Source of the DNA: a virus
Strand: one strand, 5' to 3'
Length of the DNA: 52,488 nucleotides
IMG/VR virus record: IMGVR_UViG_3300007513_000055
Location: 1 to 52,488 of that record
Program-made: the position numbers and the translations under genes
Shown: positions 16,101 through 24,671 of the stretch, piece by piece
How the letters are laid out: each line of letters opens with the position of its first letter
How positions within the stretch are numbered: position 1 is the stretch's first letter
Notes under the pieces: generated by a model
What the model was told of the DNA's origin: nothing
Databases searched by the model: none
The model's input: the letters and a program-made list of their open reading frames with translations, nothing else

Positions 16101-18569
16101 ATGGTGATGCCTTTTACTCCCAGTCACGAACAACTCGAAGCCGCCAAGCGCCACGAAGCTGACATCGCAGCTAAGCGCTCCCTCTCCCGTCGCACCGCCG
16201 TTCAAAACTTTCTCCTCCAAAACTTGGAGTTTTTTGCGAATGAGAATAGTGGCATTGATTATGAAAGTATCAAGAGAGTCAAAACCAATGAACCGGCAGT
16301 TTTATTAAACAAACTGTTGAGGCGCTCCACAAGGGATGAGGTTGACCAATTTTTACAAATTAAACCGTACCAAATTGCCGCCCTTGTTCCAACCATTAGA
16401 TTATTTTTGGTTTATTCTGGGAGTGACAAATCAAAAAAAGACAAAGTAGTTGAGCTGAAGTTTGAAGATAAGACCAATTCTGATATCGGATCTATCTCTG
16501 AAAGTCGCTTGGGCCGCGGCGATGGCGTTGGAATAAGAAGTTTTTCTGTGGAGACCCAGGGGACAAACCCGGCTGAGGGAGCCCTGGTTAAGTGTGACTT
16601 GGAGATCTTCTTTCAAAATATAGAAATGCTGGCCTCCCAGTCAATACAAGAGGACCCCTCACACCATGACTACATAGAGTTGATTTTAAGAAGAACGAAG
16701 AACCCGGCTAAAACACACGATAGTAGAGGAGATGAAATTCCCTACTCTAGAATAACAAATCGTTTTGGTTTCAGGTTGATGGCACAAGTCGGCTGGGCAG
16801 TTCCAGAGGGGAAGCTTGTTGATAAAAAGTTGAAAGATGTTTTAAGGGAAAGTCAAGAATTTATTTATCTACATCTCCTTGATCATCGTATTGATTTTAA
16901 TCAAGATGGTACTGGTGTGCTTTTGTGTAATTACCAGGGCGCCCTTGAAAGAGCGTTTTCTGACACCCGGGCGTATGACCTTTTAAAAGTAACGGAGGAA
17001 AACAAATTTCAAGAGCGCATCAATAGTCTGGAGGAGGCAGTTGAGGCAAGATCAGAAGAAGGCGAAAGTCTCGATGAAGACGATAAAGAGGCCAAGGAGA
17101 AGGTCCAAAAATCAATAACAGAACTTAAAGAAAGGGTTGAAAAATTAAAAAAGCCACTGAGAGCCCAAAAGTATGCCCAGATAATAAACAGACTTTATCT
17201 TCCCCGCTCCGGCGAAAGCAGAATTCGTATAATTGACTTAACGCCTGACCAAGTTGAGAAATTTGCAAGAGGAGAGGAGTTTAGTATCTCCACTACAGTG
17301 CCTACTTCAGACACCCCCACGACGCGCGCAGCAAGCGCCGCCACTGCTAGTGGGCTTGCAAGTTCGTTTGGCGCCACTGCTAGGAGGATGAATCTGGCAG
17401 ACCCGAAGCCCTTGGCTAAAGGCAACACAAGAATGACCTATGTTTATTTTGGAGATCTTGTGCAGGTTGCAAAAGAAATTATAGAGTCTAACTTTGAAGA
17501 GACCGGCCAAGCCCAGAGGGAGGGGCTTGATGATTTTGAGGTCATTCTCGGGCCCCTCACATACAAGAAGAAGGTTGGTGATAAGTATGAATCGGGGATT
17601 ATTAATCTGGCGGACGTTCCGATATCTTTGAAGTCTTTTGAGGTTTGGTTTGAGAGGAATATTAGAAAAAGGAATCTGGATTCATATTCTTTCATGAGCT
17701 TTCTGAATTCCACAACGTCCGAGCTAGTCCTCGCTGCGCTTGGGGAGTTCATGGGTGTTGATAAAAAACTAAAATTCAGAAATCGGGTAGGAATTCAAAC
17801 TTTCTTGGCTAGTCCGCTCTCCTCGACGACTAAGACGATTGATCTAGATTCTGGCGACAGGTTGAAGTTAGTTAGGTCTCTCGACGGAAAGAAAGAAATA
17901 ACGGGGTTGAAACCATACGTTGTGGTCTTTGCCTCGGTTGAGATACCCGTCTCCCGAGACCCAACCCTCGTTGGGAAAGACATGGAAGATGGTATTTACC
18001 AGTTTCATTTGGGGTCGGACCGCGGTATTTTAAAGTCAATCAATTTTTCTAAAACAGACATTCCTCACCTGCGGGCAGCCAGGATGACTTCGCAAGATGC
18101 AGAAGAAGGTCAGTTAAGGGACAAATACGACGCCACTATCAATTTGATTGGCTCTTCTTTCTTGTTTCGCCCCGGCCAAAAACTTTACCTTAACCCAACT
18201 TTGATTGGGTTTGGGAGTCTTAGGAGTCGTACGTCCACGGCCAGACTGCTTGGCCTGGGAGGTTATTACGATATAATAACAGTCACCTCAGAATTTGGTG
18301 TAGATAGGGGATACACAACCACTTTGAAGTGTGCTTGGCAGACCTTCGGCAAGACCGAGGACGCGTCGGAGGAGGCCTCCCCGACTGTTGTGGGCTTCCG
18401 CGAGGCCAGGGCGGCCGGCGGAGGGATGATGACAGTACCACTTGAAGTCGGGCATATGCCATTGGAGAGTTCTATCGATCCCGATGAGGACTTGATGTCC
18501 ACGGATTATAGGATCGCCAGGCCGTTCAGAGACCGCATGGCAGATGTTGTCGAAGATGAAGGTGAATAA
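16101..18569 (+). CDS. Large baseplate-region structural protein
   Basis: 822 residues from the ATG at 16101, chosen over in-frame starts inside the gp53-like gene because GAGG lies 10 bases upstream. Residues about 305-365 form a charged coiled coil (Glu/Lys-rich, ending TELKERVEKLKKPL). A low-complexity Thr/Ala linker follows near 405-430. Near residue 695-775, FLFRPGQKLYLNPTLIGFG and LLGLGGYYDIITVTSEFG resemble beta-rich C-terminal domains of tail proteins that end in a tube- or hub-like fold. I do not recognise a named family. The position suggests a baseplate hub or wedge role. Confidence 0.55.
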   Translation: MVMPFTPSHEQLEAAKRHEADIAAKRSLSRRTAVQNFLLQNLEFFANENSGIDYESIKRVKTNEPAVLLNKLLRRSTRDEVDQFLQIKPYQIAALVPTIRLFLVYSGSDKSKKDKVVELKFEDKTNSDIGSISESRLGRGDGVGIRSFSVETQGTNPAEGALVKCDLEIFFQNIEMLASQSIQEDPSHHDYIELILRRTKNPAKTHDSRGDEIPYSRITNRFGFRLMAQVGWAVPEGKLVDKKLKDVLRESQEFIYLHLLDHRIDFNQDGTGVLLCNYQGALERAFSDTRAYDLLKVTEENKFQERINSLEEAVEARSEEGESLDEDDKEAKEKVQKSITELKERVEKLKKPLRAQKYAQIINRLYLPRSGESRIRIIDLTPDQVEKFARGEEFSISTTVPTSDTPTTRAASAATASGLASSFGATARRMNLADPKPLAKGNTRMTYVYFGDLVQVAKEIIESNFEETGQAQREGLDDFEVILGPLTYKKKVGDKYESGIINLADVPISLKSFEVWFERNIRKRNLDSYSFMSFLNSTTSELVLAALGEFMGVDKKLKFRNRVGIQTFLASPLSSTTKTIDLDSGDRLKLVRSLDGKKEITGLKPYVVVFASVEIPVSRDPTLVGKDMEDGIYQFHLGSDRGILKSINFSKTDIPHLRAARMTSQDAEEGQLRDKYDATINLIGSSFLFRPGQKLYLNPTLIGFGSLRSRTSTARLLGLGGYYDIITVTSEFGVDRGYTTTLKCAWQTFGKTEDASEEASPTVVGFREARAAGGGMMTVPLEVGHMPLESSIDPDEDLMSTDYRIARPFRDRMADVVEDEGE

Positions 18570-18571
18570 TT

Positions 18572-19780
18572 ATGGCAGAAATTTTGACAACCGCCACAAA
18601 CGACCTTGGAACTGAAGAAACATTCATTCTTCGTAAGTTGTACAAGGATAAGGCATTTCCAACCACCGGCCCAAGGAGTTTGGATCTGTGGTATGACAAG
18701 CCCCTGTACGGCAAGATAGACAGGGTGGAGAATGCTGCAACACCAAAACCGTCAGTGATGACACAATTGCCATCGTTGAACGGCACCTACTTTGCTGTGA
18801 ATTTTGTAACTGATGCTTTTGTCGCTATGAGTGATGCACTACGCAGAGGTGTCGCCTATGGCAATGTTGATACTCGTGGTTCTGTCTATGCACCCATGCA
18901 AATAACAAGAGCCGCAGAGAGTGCGACGAATACTTATTATCAATATTTGGAAATCCTTGATAAGACTTTTGTTGAAACCTACATCTTGGCAAAGAATAGG
19001 GCGGATGAGATAATGAACTTCGATTTGTATATGAAGAATTACCTGAGGTACTTGTATGAGAGAGTTCCTTTTGTGCCAATAAACAAGAGTTCTTTCGTGC
19101 TATCCAAGTATGCCATTCCGAACATCGGAGGTCTGATGATAGAGGTGGATATCGAAAGCCATGCTGACGACAAGACCAAAAAGCGCTCTTGGATAGATGA
19201 TCCGAACTTCGAATTGATTCGCAAAACTGCGCAAGAGTATGGTTTTATGATAGACAAGAATGCGCCATGGCGCTTCGTCGCGGACTTATCCAGCCCCTTT
19301 ATGCAAAAGTATGCAACTAGCTACGGAGTTCATTTTAAGCCCGGGTCTGCTTCGAATATATTTGACACACACTACGATCTTGTGTATAATAGTGACATAA
19401 ATTTGTTGAAAAAGTTCTTCAAAGTTTCTTACGAGGCCTTTTATGACAGGTATCCGAGGTATACTAGGAAGACTACACAGTTTTGTAAAAATAGTCCAAC
19501 AATCGATACACAATTATTACCGAGAGAAATGTTGGACGCACAACACTACAACAACAAGTATACTGATTCTTATTGGGTCCAAACTTATTTCAACCTAAGG
19601 CTCAGGGAGGTAGGAATTCCCTTGACAGAGCCTAGAAGAAAGGTTATGATTAGACAGATGCTCAAGCTACTTCCGACATTGGGGCAACGAGAAGTCGTCA
19701 AGAGGATAAACAAGAAGGTCATAGATCTAACCCCTAACCGATGGTGGTCCTGGGAACCGAATCTAACGGAAGAGCCCTGA
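18572..19780 (+). CDS. Hypothetical structural protein, last gene of the tail module
   Basis: 402 residues, not recognised. It starts two bases after the previous stop, so it belongs to the same operon. The middle has a Tyr-rich helical segment (LDKTFVETYILAKNRADEIM, then YMKNYLRYLYERVPFVP). The C-terminus has KVMIRQMLKLLPTLGQREVV and ends WWSWEPNLTEEP. There is no signal peptide, membrane helix or enzyme motif. Size, composition and context suggest a virion protein, perhaps of the baseplate, but the sequence alone does not decide this. The next gene starts the replication block. Confidence 0.55.
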   Translation: MAEILTTATNDLGTEETFILRKLYKDKAFPTTGPRSLDLWYDKPLYGKIDRVENAATPKPSVMTQLPSLNGTYFAVNFVTDAFVAMSDALRRGVAYGNVDTRGSVYAPMQITRAAESATNTYYQYLEILDKTFVETYILAKNRADEIMNFDLYMKNYLRYLYERVPFVPINKSSFVLSKYAIPNIGGLMIEVDIESHADDKTKKRSWIDDPNFELIRKTAQEYGFMIDKNAPWRFVADLSSPFMQKYATSYGVHFKPGSASNIFDTHYDLVYNSDINLLKKFFKVSYEAFYDRYPRYTRKTTQFCKNSPTIDTQLLPREMLDAQHYNNKYTDSYWVQTYFNLRLREVGIPLTEPRRKVMIRQMLKLLPTLGQREVVKRINKKVIDLTPNRWWSWEPNLTEEP

Positions 19781-19796
19781 GTATAAGAACGTATTA

Positions 19797-20984
19797 ATGA
19801 TTTTTCAATCCTTAGACGATAAAGGTGCCTGTGTGGGTGTGTATGTCGATGGCAAGTTGCACTTTGATAGCTTGCCCGAGGACCTTACACGCACTTGGGA
19901 CTACGCGTCCTTCCTGAGAGATTGCGAAATTGAGTATGCTAGGCTGTATTGTAACGGCCAGACGCTTGATCAGGCGTGCCCAGAACATCTGCTGGACGGT
20001 TGGCATGAGAAAAGTGCCAAGTTAAAGGCTTTCCTGGTCTCCTTCAGGGAATCGAAGGTCTCTTTGAGCGACAATTGCTTCTTCGACCTTGTTCCACAGC
20101 GATTTTTGTTGGATTTTTGCGAAATCAAGAACGAAATAACGAAATATGTGCTGAAAACTTACGAAAAGCCCAAAAATTACGACTTTTTGAGGGATGTGAG
20201 CGCTATTTTGGCCCAAATCCGTCAAAATGAGCTTGATATTGATGAAGATGCCCTAAAAGATCGCCTATATGAGTTTAAAGTGCGTCAATTCGTCAATAAA
20301 TTGACACGGACAAACAATTATATTGATTTTAACCTCTTCGGGACCAAAACAGGCCGACTTTCAACCAAGAAGAACAGTTTTCCCATCATGACGATGGATA
20401 AGACGTATAGAAAGATCCTGAAACCGAAGAATGATTGCTTTGTTGAGCTAGATTTCAATGCGGCAGAGTTGCGCACCCTCTTGGCCCTCTCGGGAATAGA
20501 ACAGCCGCAAGAAGACTTACACGATTGGAACATCCAAAACGTTTTCCGAGGCATGGGGACCCGAGAGGAGGCGAAGAAGAGAGTCTTTGCGTGGTTGTAC
20601 AATCCAGCAGCAAAAGATTGCCTATTGGATCGCACTTATGACCGTGAGTCGGTGGTGGAGAAGTATTTCACTGGCGATGAAGTGACAACCTTCTTTGGTA
20701 GGACGATTCCGTGCGACAAACACCACGCGTTGAATTATATTATTCAGAGCACAACAAGTGATTTATTGCTTAAACAAATGGTAAAAGTTGATAAAATACT
20801 AAAAGAAGTGCAAACATTTATTTCCTTTCCAATGCACGACAGTTTGGTTTTGGACATGTCGCTGGATGATCGCGGTTTGTTACACGAACTGGTATCGGTG
20901 TTCGCGTCGACCGAACTTGGCGAGTACAGAACAAATGTTAGCATTGGAAAGAACTTCGGAGAAATGAAAAGATATGAAGTATAA
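19797..20984 (+). CDS. Short family-A DNA polymerase
   Basis: 395 residues, far shorter than Pol I (about 930) or T7 polymerase (704). The C-terminal half carries polymerase landmarks: FGTKTGRLS (181-189), motif A VELDFNAAELR with D219, a shortened motif B around KKRVFAWLYNP (260-270), NYIIQSTTSDLLL (313-325) and motif C MHDSLVLD (346-353). Both catalytic Asp are present, although motif C is HDS rather than HDE. The N-terminal 170 residues show no DEDD exonuclease motifs. Much of the fingers region is missing. It may serve in gap filling or specialised synthesis, with the DnaE encoded at 41.9-46.7 kb as main replicase. Confidence 0.82.
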   Translation: MIFQSLDDKGACVGVYVDGKLHFDSLPEDLTRTWDYASFLRDCEIEYARLYCNGQTLDQACPEHLLDGWHEKSAKLKAFLVSFRESKVSLSDNCFFDLVPQRFLLDFCEIKNEITKYVLKTYEKPKNYDFLRDVSAILAQIRQNELDIDEDALKDRLYEFKVRQFVNKLTRTNNYIDFNLFGTKTGRLSTKKNSFPIMTMDKTYRKILKPKNDCFVELDFNAAELRTLLALSGIEQPQEDLHDWNIQNVFRGMGTREEAKKRVFAWLYNPAAKDCLLDRTYDRESVVEKYFTGDEVTTFFGRTIPCDKHHALNYIIQSTTSDLLLKQMVKVDKILKEVQTFISFPMHDSLVLDMSLDDRGLLHELVSVFASTELGEYRTNVSIGKNFGEMKRYEV

Positions 20985-21285
20985 CAAGCTCGTCAGAGAC
21001 AAGATTCCAACAATTATTCGTAAATCGGGAAAGAAGTTCTCGATGCATGTTGCAACGGAACAAGAGTACGAAGAGGCTCTCTGGAGCAAGTTGGACGAGG
21101 AAATCGCCGAGTTCAAGAAAGATGTTTGCGAGGAAGAGGCGGCCGATGTTTTGGAGGTTGTGGATGCAATCGTTCAATTCTACGGTTACAGCTTGTATGA
21201 TGTGGAGACCGCCAAGCAGATTAAGGCCGATAGCCGCGGCAGGTTTGAGGACCGCATTATTCTAGAAGAAGTGTTTGATAAATGA
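20974..21285 (+). CDS. MazG-like nucleotide pyrophosphohydrolase
   Basis: 103 residues. The N-terminus KYNKLVRDKIPTII is the signature of small all-alpha NTP pyrophosphohydrolases related to phosphoribosyl-ATP pyrophosphohydrolase. The metal-binding pattern follows: KLDEEIAEF, then EEEAADVLEVVDAI, the ExxE...ExxD arrangement. Such enzymes hydrolyse (d)NTPs to NMPs and may clean pools or alter host signalling. The start overlaps the polymerase gene by 11 bases, and the stop overlaps the next gene in ATGA style. The exact substrate cannot be read from the sequence. Confidence 0.72.
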   Translation: MKYNKLVRDKIPTIIRKSGKKFSMHVATEQEYEEALWSKLDEEIAEFKKDVCEEEAADVLEVVDAIVQFYGYSLYDVETAKQIKADSRGRFEDRIILEEVFDK

Positions 21286-22133
21286 ACGTAGTAGGTCTAG
21301 GTGGGGCAGGTTGTAGCTTGGCGTCTCGCTTCGGGGAGCACGAAGAATATAAGGTTTACAAAATCGATAGTAGTAACTATGAGGGTCAACTCAACTATTA
21401 TCAACTTAAGGCAAGAGAGACCTTTAGGGAATACGAAGAAAACTCTCAGGATTTAACAGAGTATTTCAAGAACGTCAAAGATGAGGTGATGTTTGCTACT
21501 GCCGGCTCGGGCGATACGCCCGGGGCTTCTTTGTGGATCCTTGAGCACCTCAAGAGACGTCCGGTTAACGTTTTATACGTACGTCCCGATTTGGAATTGT
21601 TAGCACAGGCCGCCCGGGCCCAGGAGCGCGCCCTCCGCGGCGTGCTGCAAGAGTATGGTAGATCGGGCGTGTTTAAAAAGGTCTATTTAGTGGATAATAC
21701 AGTTATTGAAAACTTTTTGGATGACATTTCTATTGCCAAATACTATGATTCACTAAACGACATTATTGTCTCTACCATGCACATGATTAACGTTTTTGAC
21801 AATTCATCGCCAATAATTAGCACCACGCAAAAGCCGCTTGATGTCAACAGAATCGCGACTATCGGGGCGCTGAACTTCGAAACAGGCGAAGAAAACCTGT
21901 TTTACCCCCTTGACTTGGTGCGAGAAAAGACTTATTATTATGCTATCAACCGAAGCAAACTTGAAACGGACGGATCTCTCATTAAGAAGATAAAGAATCA
22001 GGTGAAATCAAAAATCACCGAACACACACGCGTCTCATACGCAGTCTATCCCTCAGACTACGAAGACGACTATGTCTTTTGCAAGGCATACACATCCAAA
22101 GTACAACTAGAAAATAATGAAAATAATCCTTGA
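21282..22133 (+). CDS. FtsZ/tubulin-like protein, divergent
   Basis: 283 residues. The layout follows the FtsZ/tubulin GTPase domain: a glycine loop VVGLGGAGCS (3-12), a strand ending in YKIDSS (26-31), then DEVMFATAGSGDTPGASLWI (67-86), paralleling FtsZ '[20 protein letters not shown]'. A strand VNVLYVRPD (95-103) follows, then a helix with RAQERALRGVL, VYLVDNTVI (FtsZ 'ITIPNDKLL') and NDIIVSTMHMI. The usual GGGTGTG loop is changed to GSGDTPG, so nucleotide binding may differ. It could form filaments for DNA positioning like phage PhuZ, or have lost GTPase activity. The similarity is my own motif comparison. It lies between MazG-like and SSB genes. Confidence 0.6.
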   Translation: MNVVGLGGAGCSLASRFGEHEEYKVYKIDSSNYEGQLNYYQLKARETFREYEENSQDLTEYFKNVKDEVMFATAGSGDTPGASLWILEHLKRRPVNVLYVRPDLELLAQAARAQERALRGVLQEYGRSGVFKKVYLVDNTVIENFLDDISIAKYYDSLNDIIVSTMHMINVFDNSSPIISTTQKPLDVNRIATIGALNFETGEENLFYPLDLVREKTYYYAINRSKLETDGSLIKKIKNQVKSKITEHTRVSYAVYPSDYEDDYVFCKAYTSKVQLENNENNP

Positions 22134-22158
22134 CAGTGGGGATTTTGTTTGATACACT
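22130..22158 (+). promoter_or_regulatory. Sigma70-like promoter for the SSB gene
   Basis: TTGACA (22130-22135), a 17-base spacer and TACACT (22153-22158) lie just upstream of the ssb leader. Predicted transcription starts near 22165, giving a leader of about 57 bases. The -35 hexamer is consensus and overlaps the end of the FtsZ-like gene. Confidence 0.65.
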
Positions 22159-22166
22159 GTATTCAG

Positions 22167-22190
22167 ATGGTTGGGATATTGACCAACCAT
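22167..22190 (+). promoter_or_regulatory. Leader hairpin before the SSB gene
   Basis: A perfect 8-bp inverted repeat, ATGGTTGG (22167-22174) and CCAACCAT (22183-22190), has an 8-base loop. It would fold at the very 5' end of the ssb mRNA. It has no T-run, so it is not a terminator. In T4 the SSB gene is autoregulated through a leader structure, so an operator or mRNA-stability role is plausible. Confidence 0.5.
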
Positions 22191-22221
22191 ACTATAGCTA
22201 AGCGCACAAAGGAGGCAAAAC

Positions 22222-22980
22222 ATGGCTATTGATATGAGCAAGATGGCAGCTAAGAAGGCTGCAATTGAAAACCGCGGCAACGGAAAGGGCAACTTCTGGC
22301 GCCCGGACGATGGTGAAACCACCATTCGTATTCTACCCACCGCAGATGGTGACCCCTTTAAGGAGTTCTTTTTCCACTACAACGTTGGTAAGAACCCCGG
22401 GTTCCTTTCTCCGAAGAAGAACTTCGGCGAGGATGATCCGTTGGATTCGTTCGTTCGCCAACTCTTCAACGAGGGTGACGAGGAGTCCATCAAGATGGCC
22501 AAGAACCTCATGGCGCGCCAGCGCTTCTTCTCTCCCGTCATCGTTCGCGGAGAGGAGGACAAGGGTGTCCAGATCTGGGGCTACGGCAAGATGGTTTATC
22601 AGAACCTCTTGAACCTCGTCCTGAATCCGGATTACGGTGACATCACTGACCCTGAGAGTGGCACCGATTTGGTGATCCACTACGGTAAGCCTGCCGGCGC
22701 TCAGTTCCCGCAGACCAAGATCACCCCCCGTCGCAAGTCTTCTGCGCTTACAGAGGGCGATGGCCAGACCACCGAGTGGTTGGAATCCATCCCGGTGTTT
22801 GACGATCTCTTCGAGCGTAAGACGCCCGCTGAGGTGGGCCAAATGCTGGACGAGTTCCTCTCTACGGACGCGTCCGCTGAGGCTGCTTCGACCGAGACTA
22901 CACAGTACAGCACCGGCCCGCAGGCCTCTGGTGGTGCTACTTCGGTAGACGATGCCTTCAACGAGTTGTTGGGGCAGTAA
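22222..22980 (+). CDS. Single-stranded DNA-binding protein, gp32-like
   Basis: 252 residues. The N-terminus (MAIDMSKMAAKKAAIENRG) and the OB-fold region with FWRPDDGETTIRILPTADGD and RQRFFSPVIVRGEEDKGVQI match gp32-type SSBs of T4-like phages. The tail is acidic and ends in DDAFNELLGQ, the usual partner-binding tail. It coats ssDNA during replication and recombination. Strong expression is expected: its own promoter, a leader hairpin, an AAGGAGG site and a codon choice resembling that of the capsid gene. UvsX follows one gene later. Confidence 0.85.
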   Translation: MAIDMSKMAAKKAAIENRGNGKGNFWRPDDGETTIRILPTADGDPFKEFFFHYNVGKNPGFLSPKKNFGEDDPLDSFVRQLFNEGDEESIKMAKNLMARQRFFSPVIVRGEEDKGVQIWGYGKMVYQNLLNLVLNPDYGDITDPESGTDLVIHYGKPAGAQFPQTKITPRRKSSALTEGDGQTTEWLESIPVFDDLFERKTPAEVGQMLDEFLSTDASAEAASTETTQYSTGPQASGGATSVDDAFNELLGQ

Positions 22981-23052
22981 TCGGTAATCCCCGCAGGGAG
23001 GCATGGGGTTATAGATGTCTCAACCTTTAAACTTTCAAAACAAGGAGATAAA

Positions 23053-23511
23053 GTGAGTTTACAAAGCAAGCTACGAGAGGCTAATTTGCCTGACGACAAG
23101 ACACTTACACTAACTTATTCTGTTGGTGGGGATGTTATCCACGCCCGGGATGGGTATGTCGATGACGTTTTGGCTAATACTGATTTCGCTGATACTGTGG
23201 CTGGTGTAATTACCACACCCGGTTTCAGGAACGAGGCCCTGGAAGACCTGCGTGATCGTGGGGAACTGGATGGCTATGATCGTGACGGCTGGTTTGATGG
23301 GTACGTCGCAGAGGTTATTAGTGATAACATCTACGAGTTTGATTTCATTGACCGGACCGTGGAACAGTACGACTACAAGCGAGGGTTCTTGACTTTGGAG
23401 GCGAATATTCGTGCCACTGTCGCGGACATTATGGAGGCTCCCGATAACCTCTTTACCGGGTGGTCAACGAACGTAAAGACTAACGTTGGAACTTTGAGGA
23501 TTGACGGATGA
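23053..23511 (+). CDS. Hypothetical protein between SSB and UvsX
   Basis: 152 residues, not recognised. The start is GTG at 23053, supported by an AAGGAGAT site six bases upstream. The protein is acidic, with repeated short Asp-rich segments (RDRGELDGYDRDGWFDGYVA). A C-terminal half, TLEANIRATVADIMEA onward, looks folded and mixed alpha/beta. It overlaps uvsX by four bases (ATGA) and so is co-translated with the recombinase, which suggests a recombination- or replication-related role by context only. Confidence 0.6.
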   Translation: MSLQSKLREANLPDDKTLTLTYSVGGDVIHARDGYVDDVLANTDFADTVAGVITTPGFRNEALEDLRDRGELDGYDRDGWFDGYVAEVISDNIYEFDFIDRTVEQYDYKRGFLTLEANIRATVADIMEAPDNLFTGWSTNVKTNVGTLRIDG

Positions 23512-24629
23512 CAAAAGCAGGGAAGGTCAGCATCGCAGAAATGCGAAAGTTGCTTAACAAGAAGGCAGGCGGCAGTGTCGCCTATAACCTAAACGAAGAC
23601 AACCCAACAGATGTGAAGGAGTGGATCCCCACTGGTTCGCGTTGGCTTGATTCGATTATTTGCCGAGGTAAGTCTGCTGGCATTCCCATGGGGAAGATCG
23701 CAGAGATCGCCGGCTTGGAATCAACGGGTAAGTCCTACATGGCATCGCAGATCGCAGCCAACGCTCAAAAGATGGGCATTGATGTGGTCTATTTTGATTC
23801 TGAGTCGGCCCTAGACTCTTCTTTCCTGGAGAAGGCAGGCTGTGACGTTGATAGCGTCCTTTACGTTCAAGCCACGAGCGTAGAGTCCGTACTGGAATAC
23901 GTTGAGGAACTCCTTGGGACTGGTAATCAGTTCCTCTTTATTTGGGACAGCCTCGCCTTTACTCCGAGCAAATCCGATATTGAGGGCGACTTTAACCCTC
24001 TTTCCAGTATGGCCGTGAAGCCGAGGATCTTATCCAAGGGTCTCTCCAAGTTGGTGCAACCAATCGCCAATAGTTCTTCAACGCTCTTGATTCTAAATCA
24101 GTTGAAGACAAACATTACCTCCAACATTGCGGAGGCGATGACCACGCCTTATTTCACCCCCGGCGGCAAGGCTCTTAACTACTCGTATTCATTACGTATT
24201 TGGCTCACAGGACGAAAGGCAAAGGCCAGTTTCATTACTGATGAGAATGGGTTCCGTGTCGGTTCGGAGGTTAAAGCCAAGATTGAGAAGTCTCGTTTCG
24301 GGACGCAGGGTCGAGTCTGTACCTTCAAGATTGTCTGGGGAGGCGAGGAAGTAGCAATCCGCGACGAGGAGTCGTGGTTTGAAGCAATCAAATCCTCCGA
24401 GCAATTGACAAACGCTGGTGCCTGGTTTAGCCTTCACTATGAGGATGGGAGTGTTGATAAGTTTCAGAAGGCCGGTTGGCTTGAGAAGCTTCAAGATGAT
24501 AAGTTCCGCAAGCGTGTGCTCCAATTGATGGATGAGGAAGTCATCCTCAAGTTTGAGAGTAAGACTGGAAAGGCTGATGACTTCTATGCTCTTGAAGAGG
24601 AACAGGCTGAAACCGAGGCAACTGCTTAG
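23508..24629 (+). CDS. uvsX: Recombinase UvsX/RecA
   Basis: 373 residues, the usual length for UvsX (391 in T4). Key elements are WIPTGSRWLDSI near residue 39, the Walker A loop GLESTGKS (69-76), FDSESALDSSFLEKAG containing the catalytic glutamate region, a Walker B strand FLFIWDSLAF, and LLILNQLKTN, the RecA-like sensor and DNA-binding region. The acidic tail ends EEEQAETEATA. It forms filaments on ssDNA coated by the gp32-like protein and drives strand exchange in recombination-dependent replication and repair. Confidence 0.92.
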   Translation: MTKAGKVSIAEMRKLLNKKAGGSVAYNLNEDNPTDVKEWIPTGSRWLDSIICRGKSAGIPMGKIAEIAGLESTGKSYMASQIAANAQKMGIDVVYFDSESALDSSFLEKAGCDVDSVLYVQATSVESVLEYVEELLGTGNQFLFIWDSLAFTPSKSDIEGDFNPLSSMAVKPRILSKGLSKLVQPIANSSSTLLILNQLKTNITSNIAEAMTTPYFTPGGKALNYSYSLRIWLTGRKAKASFITDENGFRVGSEVKAKIEKSRFGTQGRVCTFKIVWGGEEVAIRDEESWFEAIKSSEQLTNAGAWFSLHYEDGSVDKFQKAGWLEKLQDDKFRKRVLQLMDEEVILKFESKTGKADDFYALEEEQAETEATA

Positions 24630-24636
24630 AAATTTC

Positions 24637-24665
24637 TTGACTTTTTAGTCTTTTCTTGGTATTCT
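24637..24665 (+). promoter_or_regulatory. Sigma70-like promoter abutting a start codon
   Basis: TTGACT (24637-24642), a 17-base spacer and TATTCT (24660-24665). The expected transcription start, about seven bases downstream, falls on the ATG at 24672. No ribosome-binding site lies between, so the mRNA would be leaderless or nearly so. Confidence 0.6.
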
Positions 24666-24671
24666 TGTTGT

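Noticed and set aside
22333-23004. Long open frame (223 codons) on the minus strand opposite the SSB gene
   Set aside because: It mirrors the codon bias of the gp32-like gene, shows no family pattern and has no sensible start; antisense shadow.
23508-24629. Host-type RecA instead of a phage recombinase
   Set aside because: Length, position after a gp32-like SSB gene and the acidic tail fit UvsX better, although the core fold is shared.
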